In this document: positions 27,667-33,061 of the stretch, piece by piece
Layout of the letters: each line of letters begins with the position of its first letter
Position numbering within the stretch: the first letter of the stretch is position 1
Source: Candidatus Berkelbacteria bacterium Licking1014_7
Lineage (GTDB): Bacteria; Patescibacteriota; UBA1384; GWA2-35-9; CG2-30-39-44
Direction: 5' to 3'
NCBI GenBank assembly: GCA_007376535.1
Contig: VMGK01000018.1
Coordinates: 1-33,061 of the forward strand
Length of the DNA: 33,061 nt
The notes under the pieces: generated by a model
Seen by the model: only the letters and a program-made list of their open reading frames with translations
Told to the model about the DNA's origin: nothing
Databases searched by the model: none
Made by a program: the position numbers and the translations under genes

Positions 27667-28902
27667 ATGAGCGAAAATTCAAATTCAGGAGAAAAAATTG
27701 CAATCCATACGCCATCTGCCCAGTTGTCTTCATCAGCAGTATCAACGGAAAAATCAAAAGCAGGTAAATCACCTTCAAAATTTAAGCAATTTTTTTGGGG
27801 AGACAAAAAGGCAAAAATTCGCGTCGTCTCAATTGTCTTGCCAGCGGTTTTACTGATTGCGTTAGTCGCGTCTGTTTATGTCCGTTATTTTAAGAATGAG
27901 TCCAATTTACCCAATGAGCCCAAATCAAATATTTTACAAACTATCACCAGACCAAAAGTTAAAAAAGTCGCCAGTCCTTTATCGGGCATAGAATATAATG
28001 AAGACATTGCCACTCGTCATCCGCTGGGTGTGGTGGTGGAAAATCATTCAGACGCGCGCCCCCAATCCGGACTGTCCAGAGCAGAAATTGTTTATGAAGC
28101 GATTGCCGAAGGAGGAATTACTCGTTTTATGGCAATTTTTGGTCCGCGCGAAGCGCAGGAGATTGGACCGGTTAGGAGCGCGCGCACTTTCTTTTTGGAT
28201 TGGATTCAGGAATATGATGGTTATTTTGCTTATGCGGGCGGCTCAAAAGACGGATTGGCGCAGATTATTTCTGACAATGTCAAAAGTTTGCCGCATACTC
28301 AAGGATATTTTGAAAGAAAGTCGCGCGGCAATGTGGCATCAGAACATACGCTTTTTACTTCCACCAAGGACTTATACAATTTAGCCGAGAAAAAGGGTTT
28401 CGGCAAAACCGCTAATTTTACAACTTTAAATTTTAAGGATGATGCCAAACTTGAAGATCGGGGTGATCAGGAAAAAATCACGATTAATTTTTCTACTAAT
28501 GTTTATCAAGTAGATTGGCTTTATGACAAAGAGCAAAATATTTATAAACGGGTGTTGGCTGGCGCCTCGCACAAAGATGACAAGACCGGCGAGCAACTGA
28601 CTGCCAAAAATATTATTATTCAAAAAGTAGACCACAGGTATATTACTTTTCCCGAGGATCCGACTGCCAAAGGCGTGTGGCGTTTTACTGACATTGGGCA
28701 GGGCGAGGCCTGGGTGATTTATGATGGAAAAATGCAAAAAGCGACTTGGAAAAAGTCGTCAGTTAAAGATCGCACCCGATTGTTTGATTCGTCTGGCGAC
28801 GAAATAAAATTTAATCGCGGAGTATTTTGGTATGAAATTATTCATCCCGACATCACTTTTAACGAAAGTAAAGTCGTAGATACTAATCCAGATAAAAATT
28901 AG
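27667..28902 (+). CDS. DUF3048 (YerB-like) membrane-anchored protein
   Basis: A 411-aa protein: Ser-rich cytoplasmic N-terminus, one membrane helix (about 51-72), then the DUF3048 region on the outer face. Marks: PLGVVVENHSDARPQSGLSRAEIVYEAIAEGGITRFMAIF, EIGPVRSARTFFLDWIQEYDG and YAGGSKDG, and in the C-terminal half GVWRFTDIGQGEAWVIYDGKM and RGVFWYEII. Relatives include B. subtilis YerB; biochemical function is unknown. The start was chosen at the ATG with AAGGAG at 6 nt; in-frame ATGs upstream (27601) have weaker sites. Next to LytR_C it hints at a cell-envelope cluster. Confidence 0.88.
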   Translation: MSENSNSGEKIAIHTPSAQLSSSAVSTEKSKAGKSPSKFKQFFWGDKKAKIRVVSIVLPAVLLIALVASVYVRYFKNESNLPNEPKSNILQTITRPKVKKVASPLSGIEYNEDIATRHPLGVVVENHSDARPQSGLSRAEIVYEAIAEGGITRFMAIFGPREAQEIGPVRSARTFFLDWIQEYDGYFAYAGGSKDGLAQIISDNVKSLPHTQGYFERKSRGNVASEHTLFTSTKDLYNLAEKKGFGKTANFTTLNFKDDAKLEDRGDQEKITINFSTNVYQVDWLYDKEQNIYKRVLAGASHKDDKTGEQLTAKNIIIQKVDHRYITFPEDPTAKGVWRFTDIGQGEAWVIYDGKMQKATWKKSSVKDRTRLFDSSGDEIKFNRGVFWYEIIHPDITFNESKVVDTNPDKN

Positions 28903-28945
28903 TTTGATAGGGCTTCGTCAGAGAAGTGTTTCGGGTTGGATTAAA

Positions 28946-28970
28946 TCAAAAAGCCCCGAAGATAAATTCC
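28946..28970 (+). repeat. AAAAAGCCCCGAAGATAAAT repeat, copy 3
   Basis: A 25-bp repeat also at 25078-25102 (same strand) and 23049-23073 (inverted). All three copies lie in intergenic gaps. Confidence 0.9.
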
Positions 28971-29018
28971 AATGTTCAAATTCCAATGACCAATCAAGCA
29001 TCAAATTCCAATGAATCA

Positions 29019-29081
29019 AAATATAATTTAGAGGAGAGATGCGCGAAGTTCGGCGAAGCGGTGATTGGTTTTGCAAAATCA
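29019..29081 (+). pseudogene. Remnant of a four-helix-bundle (S23/IVS) protein gene
   Basis: About 21 codons encode KYNLEERCAKFGEAVIGFAK, the typical first helix of the four-helix-bundle proteins named after 23S rRNA intervening sequences (about 120 aa when complete). The match stops abruptly and both flanks are inverted AATTCCAAT/GATTTGGAATT-type repeats. The gene appears to have been deleted between repeats. Frame context 28926-29117 is open but mostly repeat-encoded. Confidence 0.6.
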
Positions 29082-29223
29082 TTGAACATTGAGATTTGGA
29101 ATTTGATTGAACATTGATGCTTGAGAATTGGAATTTTTATCAATTGCTCCGCCAGCTAGCGGAAGCTTTCGGGGTGGTTTTGAGTTTTTCGTTTTGAGAT
29201 TTGAATTATTATCTTTCATTCTA

Positions 29224-29250
29224 AAATCATAAATCCATATTCTTAAATCT
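29224..29250 (+). repeat. 27-bp dispersed repeat (copy 2)
   Basis: Identical to 12984-13010; lies 10 bp from the 3' end of hisS. Confidence 0.9.
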
Positions 29251-29259
29251 TTTTTGTCC

Positions 29260-30555
29260 TTAGTTCTTGATTTTACTTTTCAATTTATTTATCAGCCGTC
29301 CGTCGTTAATTGATTCTTGCGAATTTCTTTCCATATCTTTAACAATCACTGATTTGTCAAAGACCTCCCGTTCGCCCACAATCAGCACAAAGCGAATTTT
29401 CTTTTTGTCAGCCAGGTGCAATTGGGATTTAAGCGATTCTTTCCCCGGGGCAATAAAAGATTTGATGCCTTTTTTGATAAGTTCGGTCATAAGTTTAAGG
29501 GTTTTTTTTCTGGCTTTGGGTCCGAGTTGAATGAGCATCACCTGCGGTTTAGATGTTTCTGGCGCGTCAATATTGTTTTCTTTGAGAAATTCAATTATTC
29601 TCTCTACTCCAAAAGACATTCCAATGGCAGATGTTTTTTTTCCGCCCAATGTTTTAGCGAGACGATCATATCTGCCTCCGCCCGCCAAACTTGATTGTCG
29701 CTCCTTAACGTTTTTTATCACTACTTCAAAAGTGGTTCTGGTATAATAATCAAGTCCGCGGACTAATTTCGGGTTGAGATCATACGAGACGTTGAGTTCG
29801 TCTAAAAATTCTAATGTTTCGCTAAAATGCGTTTTGCAGTTTTCGCAAACCATATCTATAATGTCAGGGCTTGAAGAGGCGATTTTTTGGCAGGTCTTTT
29901 CCTTGCAGTCAAGAATTCGCAGCGGATTATTATTATTTATTCTTTTTTTGCAATCCCCACAAAGCATTTTTTTAAACGAATTAAAAAAATTTTGCAATTT
30001 TTCAGAAATGTCTGGTTTACATAATTCACAACCAACAGTGTTGATTTCAATTGAGCATAATTTTAAGATTTTTAAACTTTTAAGTATATCCCAAACAGTA
30101 TAGATGGTAAGCGCGTCGGTGGCGCTGGCGCTGTCTCCGATAACTTCAAAGCCAAATTGGGTGAATTGCCGTTGTCTGCCTTTTTGTGGTCGTTCGTAGC
30201 GAAAAAGCGGTCCGGCGTAATAGAGTTTGAATGGTTGGGGCGCGCCGGAAAAGCCGGTCTCTAAATACGAACGGATTATTCCCGCAGTGTAGTCAGGACG
30301 CAAGACCAATTTTTCTTCGTTGTCGTTTTTACTACTGCCTAAACGGGAAACCTCAAACATTTGTTTTTGCACAATGTCTGAATTTTCGCCAATCGGTCGC
30401 GCAAAGACCTCTGCGCGCTCAAAAATCGGTGTCTCGATTTTTTCAAAACCCTGTAAAACCATTTTTTTCTCAAAAATTTTCCAGATGAAATCGCGATATT
30501 TTTGATCTTGGGGCAAAATATCTTGCGTCCCCCGTGGTTTTAATAATTTTTGCAT
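29260..30555 (-). CDS. hisS: Histidyl-tRNA synthetase
   Basis: A 431-aa class II synthetase that charges tRNA-His. It has KPRGTQDILPQDQKY at the N-terminus; motif 2 FKLYYAGPLFRYERPQKGRQRQFTQ; the HisRS insertion with CGDCKKRINNNNPLRILDCKEKTC; the histidine-binding block LVRGLDYYTRTTFEVV; motif 3 GGGRYDRL with SAIGMSFGVERI; and the anticodon-binding tail QVMLIQLG...DKSVIVKDM. Full length. The start was set at ATG 30555, nine codons inside the longest frame, because the upstream part is AATTTTC-type repeat. No neighbour in an operon. Confidence 0.97.
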   Translation of the reverse strand: MQKLLKPRGTQDILPQDQKYRDFIWKIFEKKMVLQGFEKIETPIFERAEVFARPIGENSDIVQKQMFEVSRLGSSKNDNEEKLVLRPDYTAGIIRSYLETGFSGAPQPFKLYYAGPLFRYERPQKGRQRQFTQFGFEVIGDSASATDALTIYTVWDILKSLKILKLCSIEINTVGCELCKPDISEKLQNFFNSFKKMLCGDCKKRINNNNPLRILDCKEKTCQKIASSSPDIIDMVCENCKTHFSETLEFLDELNVSYDLNPKLVRGLDYYTRTTFEVVIKNVKERQSSLAGGGRYDRLAKTLGGKKTSAIGMSFGVERIIEFLKENNIDAPETSKPQVMLIQLGPKARKKTLKLMTELIKKGIKSFIAPGKESLKSQLHLADKKKIRFVLIVGEREVFDKSVIVKDMERNSQESINDGRLINKLKSKIKN

Positions 30556-31073
30556 AGTATGAATTAAATTTTCAATTTTCAATTCTCAATTTTCAATAAA
30601 TTTACAATTCATTAAATCAAAAAGCAAAGAGTAAAAAGCAAAAACAAATATTAAAATGTAAAAATATTTTTAATTTTTGATATGCCTGTCCCGTATTCCC
30701 GCCACTGCGGTGCGGGATGTTCGGGGTTATTTTGCCTGCCCAGTGAAATGTCATGCCAAAGGCAGATCCGCCTCTGGCGGAAAATCTACTTGCAAATTCC
30801 TATTCCTATTACAAGAGGGCATAAGCCCATTACTCCGCCAGCTGGCGGATAGCGTAAAAAAGAATACTGAGGGTCTTGACCCGAAAATTCTTTATAATTA
30901 GGATATTGCCAGAGATTGAATGAAGATGGGATTTATCATTTTTGTGTCCCGAACTTGTTTCGGGATTGATTTTACTTCATTCTATTCTCAAATCCGGTAA
31001 AAGTCAAGACCCGGCGCAGGTTGGACAGGTTAGATAAAGAGTTCCATTTGTCATAAAATCTAAGATAAAATTA
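30556..31073. repeat. Repeat-filled gap upstream of hisS
   Basis: No gene. It holds AATTTTC filler (30560-30620), an AT-rich block shared with 16556-16690 (30610-30680), a CCCGTATTCCCGCC hairpin, copy 2 of the composite repeat (30733-30930) with a second repeat nested inside it (30797-30865), and about 100 bp of unassigned sequence. Confidence 0.7.
30733..30930 (+). repeat. Composite repeat family, copy 2
   Basis: Left block and right block (GAGATTGAATGAAGATGGG) as in copies 1 and 3. Between them sits a second repeat with CCGCCAGCTGGCGG, the same as the one that truncates ybeY at 16740-16850, but inverted. Confidence 0.85.
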
Positions 31074-31094
31074 AACCCCGCGGTAAGCGGGGTT
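31074..31094 (-). terminator. Terminator of the 31144-32219 gene pair
   Basis: AACCCCGC pairs with GCGGGGTT around a 5-nt loop, followed on the minus strand by TTAATTTTA. The U-tract is imperfect. Confidence 0.6.
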
Positions 31095-31143
31095 GTGTCG
31101 CTGCAAAAGGCGGAATTATCAAGACCAAATTGCGGGTAATTTA

Positions 31144-31542
31144 TCAACGCAACCAAACAATTTTATTTTTACCGCAATCCGGATCCGGACAATGAACGAA
31201 AAAGCAGTTTGAAAGAGCCAGTTTAACCAAGGAGATATTCTCCAATTTTGCGCTGCATGAGTCACAATTCGTAGGCATATAGGATGGTTTAATCTGGGGC
31301 AATAGAATCGGGTTTTCTCCGTTATCTGACAATAACTGAAATTTACCGCCTTGTTCATCTCGGATAAAGACAATTTTCCCCACTTCTAATTGGCAACTCT
31401 TTTCTATAACCTTATTCTTGACTCGGTATTCGGGATTAGTCACAAATTCCGGCTCTCTTCTTAATGGTACTCTTTGTTTCCTTGTCCTTGTTGCCCACTC
31501 TGTTTTCCACCCCGTTGATTTCGCTGTTCCTGTAATGTTCAT
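31144..31542 (-). CDS. Cys-rich orphan protein, second gene of pair
   Basis: A 132-aa protein of unknown function. The C-terminal third has CDSCSAKLENISLVKLALS followed by CFFVHCPDPDCGKNKIVWL, a likely zinc ribbon (CxxC plus CxxxxC). The N-terminal half is basic (KTEWATRTRKQRVPLRREPEF). The start has a clear AAAGGAGG at 9-10 nt. It lies 62 bp downstream of a membrane-anchored orphan gene in the same orientation and shares its terminator. A nucleic-acid-binding role is possible, unproven. Confidence 0.7.
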   Translation of the reverse strand: MNITGTAKSTGWKTEWATRTRKQRVPLRREPEFVTNPEYRVKNKVIEKSCQLEVGKIVFIRDEQGGKFQLLSDNGENPILLPQIKPSYMPTNCDSCSAKLENISLVKLALSNCFFVHCPDPDCGKNKIVWLR

Positions 31543-31604
31543 CTTCTCTTGCCTCCTTTATCTTCAAATATATTTTTATCACAAAAAGCGGTTTTACGCA
31601 AGGA

Positions 31605-32219
31605 CTACTTACATGTCTTTTTTATCAAGATACCACGGAGACGAGGATTAGAGAGAACTAATCTTATGGTTCCGTTAGCAGAATAAGGATTATACTCAAT
31701 TGAAGTTTGCCATTTACCGTACCTAGCCCGAGTTGGAACGATTGAAATAGGATTGGAAAATTCGCTGCCGCCAATACAATCACCGCTCCCGCCAAATACA
31801 GTTTTATAATTGATATTGTCAGTTGAAAGATACAAACTAAAATCTTCAGCGTATATATCAACAGCGCAGTTATTAGTGGCAGAGGCAGCGTATGAAAATG
31901 AGAAAGCAGTGACATTATATAGAGATCCAAAATCATAAATGGTCTCTTTTGTATCGGTGCAACTGGAAGGATAAGTTACACTGGCAATAAGCGGTATCGT
32001 CCCGGAAATCAACTTCATCGGAATTGGCTTGGAGATCTTCTGTTCTTTTTTTTTCTGTTTTTTTTCTTTCTTCGTTTTTTCCGTCGCAATCTGTGCCGGC
32101 GCATCATAAGCAATGCCCTTGACTTGCTTTTTTGCTCGGTAATATATACTGAAGCCAAAACTCCCCAGCGCCAAAACAACCAAACACGCAAATAAAACCT
32201 TCTCAGCCCTCTCTTTCAT
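31605..32219 (-). CDS. Membrane-anchored protein with a possible discoidin-like domain
   Basis: A 204-aa protein with an N-terminal membrane anchor (about 7-27), a very Lys-rich linker (KTKKEKKQKKKEQK) and a C-terminal beta-rich domain of about 130 residues. TIYDFGSLYNVTAFSFSYA, FSLYLSTDNINYKTVFGG and RLVLSNPRLRGILIKKTC read like a galactose-binding jelly-roll (F5/8 type C-like), with several Cys that could form disulfides outside the cell. The domain assignment is tentative. The start was set at the ATG preceded by AGGAGGTGA; the 45 codons upstream are not supported. First gene of a pair with 31144-31542. Confidence 0.7.
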   Translation of the reverse strand: MKERAEKVLFACLVVLALGSFGFSIYYRAKKQVKGIAYDAPAQIATEKTKKEKKQKKKEQKISKPIPMKLISGTIPLIASVTYPSSCTDTKETIYDFGSLYNVTAFSFSYAASATNNCAVDIYAEDFSLYLSTDNINYKTVFGGSGDCIGGSEFSNPISIVPTRARYGKWQTSIEYNPYSANGTIRLVLSNPRLRGILIKKTCK

Positions 32220-32733
32220 CTTTTCAATCACCTCCTGTTTGTTAAGTTTCGCCCTCAACCTATTATAGACCCACTGCGCAATAACCTTTTCTACTACAAC
32301 ATAATAATTCCTTCCTTCGGTCGTCAAATGCAAAATGTAAGACACAAAATGCAAAGTGCCTGCCCGTCAAAGTGTCATGCCAAAGGCAGATCCGCCTCTG
32401 GCGGAAAATCTATTTGCAGTAACATATAATTAGGTTTCTGCAAGAGATTGAACGACGGCGGGTAGTCCAAAATTCAAAATTATTTTAAATTTTGCACTGT
32501 GATTTTAAGATTTCCCCGCTTGCTTCGGGGCAGGGAGATTTGTGTCTTGAATTTCTAATATGTTTCGCTACGAAAAATTATTCCGCAGTGGGTCTCATGA
32601 TTGTTTTAATAAATTTAGCAAATTCGGTCCATCGCTTATCGCAAATCCCGCTTCATTTCGCCTGCCCGCAATGCCTTGCGGCAACGCATGGCAGGCGGGG
32701 GAGCGTCCTAATACTTATGTGGATAACTTCTAC
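32220..32733. repeat. Repeat-filled gap
   Basis: No gene. Copy 3 of the composite repeat is at 32357-32462, an inverted copy of the MITE-internal block at 32526-32584, and a GC-rich hairpin at about 32659-32698 (CGCCTGCC against GGCAGGCG). Confidence 0.75.
32357..32462 (+). repeat. Composite repeat family, copy 3 (shortest)
   Basis: Left block GTCATGCCAAAGGCAGATCC... and right block TGCAAGAGATTGAACG..GGCGGG are only about 40 bp apart; it is probably closest to the ancestral, uninterrupted form. Confidence 0.85.
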
Positions 32734-32761
32734 TTGACAATCTTTTTTGTTTTGCTATACT
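32734..32761 (+). promoter_or_regulatory. Promoter pointing into a terminator
   Basis: TTGACA (32734-32739) and TATACT (32756-32761), 16 bp apart. On the plus strand it would give a transcript of about 50 nt ending at 32777-32821, antisense to the end of the NYN gene. Confidence 0.6.
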
Positions 32762-32772
32762 ATAATTAATCA

Positions 32773-33061
32773 CTACGAAAAAGACCCTTGCGAGGTTTTG
32801 TCCTTGCCGGGGGCTTTTTCATTTTGGGCTCCTAAAATAGATTTTTTATCATTTAGATAAACAATATTTGCATTTGTTCTTTTTAAGAGAATCGAGCATT
32901 TCTTTTTAATGCTTGGCGAAAGAATAACGGAAAGTTTATCTTTTTCTTTTAAGCATTTAACTAAACTGGCATAATCGCCATCGCTTGTAATAATAATTGC
33001 TTTTTTAAAATTATTTTCGTAAGCGTCTCGCGTCGCTTGAAGCACTAAATCAGCGTCGCAA
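32773..33061 (-). CDS. NYN domain (LabA/DUF88) protein, partial
   Basis: The C-terminal ~95 residues of a NYN-domain protein; the N-terminal part lies beyond the right edge. The visible part has CDADLVLQATRDAYENNF, then KAIIITSDGDYASLVKCLKEKDK with the conserved Asp residues of the PIN-like active site, then SPSIKKKCSILLKRTNANIVYLND. The tail APGKDKTSQGSFS is a form seen repeatedly in CPR members. NYN proteins are predicted metal-dependent RNases. Unusually, the last ~15 codons also encode the transcription terminator. Confidence 0.88.
   Translation of the reverse strand, partial: CDADLVLQATRDAYENNFKKAIIITSDGDYASLVKCLKEKDKLSVILSPSIKKKCSILLKRTNANIVYLNDKKSILGAQNEKAPGKDKTSQGSFS
32776..32821. 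terminator. Terminator hairpin encoded inside the NYN gene 3' end
   Basis: An A-rich left arm with GACCC and a right arm with GGGGGC then TTTTTC; both strands end in a U-run, so it can stop transcription both ways. On the minus strand the U-run precedes the TAG stop directly. Confidence 0.7.

Overview
The window looks like chromosome from a Candidate Phyla Radiation (Patescibacteria) bacterium, probably Parcubacteria-like; I cannot name the lineage. The grounds are an AT-rich background with weak ribosome binding sites, a B12-dependent ribonucleotide reductase, a NYN-domain protein with a TSQGSFS tail typical of CPR, ftsZ/ftsA and yqeY/HD/ybeY blocks, and intergenic gaps packed with short dispersed repeats. 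TGA works as an ordinary stop (genetic code 11). I saw no rRNA, complete tRNA or CRISPR array.

Layout. 1-3004: an integron-like cassette array with four attC-like sites, a Nudix hydrolase, two 5'-truncated MazG-like genes, a Cys-rich protein and a frameshifted NADAR gene. Three of the cassettes begin with the same ~100-bp repeat, starting exactly at the attC crossover box. 2981-4838: thioredoxin, then a minus-strand unit of a cobalamin riboswitch with terminator, a DUF4430 (transcobalamin-like) protein and a DUF6580 membrane protein. 4894-5435: a broken SpoU methyltransferase. 5648-8215: a tightly packed operon (nitrilase-fold amidohydrolase, phosphoesterase, AlkD-like protein, nucleoside deoxyribosyltransferase-like protein). 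8398-10180: two orphan genes with strong SD sequences. 10476-16503: nrdJ, ftsZ, a large GC-rich structured RNA, and ftsA. 16783-18772: truncated ybeY, a PgpH-like HD protein, yqeY and rpsU. 18810-22567: HIT protein, metallopeptidase, lytic transglycosylase, a small membrane protein and rarA. 23399-26136: lexA, a resolvase-like protein, a PAP2-like protein, a PPC-domain protein and an AbrB-like protein. 26224-33061: LytR_C and DUF3048 proteins, hisS, two orphan genes and a partial NYN protein.

Two themes link the genes. First, an 18-bp direct-repeat motif, CGAACAAAnACCGAACAT (GAAC-N7-GAAC), occurs twice at the lexA promoter, upstream of ftsZ and inside the 5' ends of nrdJ and rarA, with a half-match before ftsA. 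This looks like a LexA regulon that couples DNA damage to cell division and dNTP supply. Second, the B12-regulated DUF4430/DUF6580 unit is probably the cobalamin supply for the AdoCbl-dependent NrdJ 6 kb away.

The window also holds a recurring hairpin that ends in a -35 box and sits before ftsZ, lexA and the AbrB-like gene, and an unassigned ~730-nt RNA with a perfect consensus promoter and an intrinsic terminator. Repeat insertions have truncated or altered several genes (ybeY, the MazG-like genes, spoU, and the ends of the PPC and DUF6580 genes).
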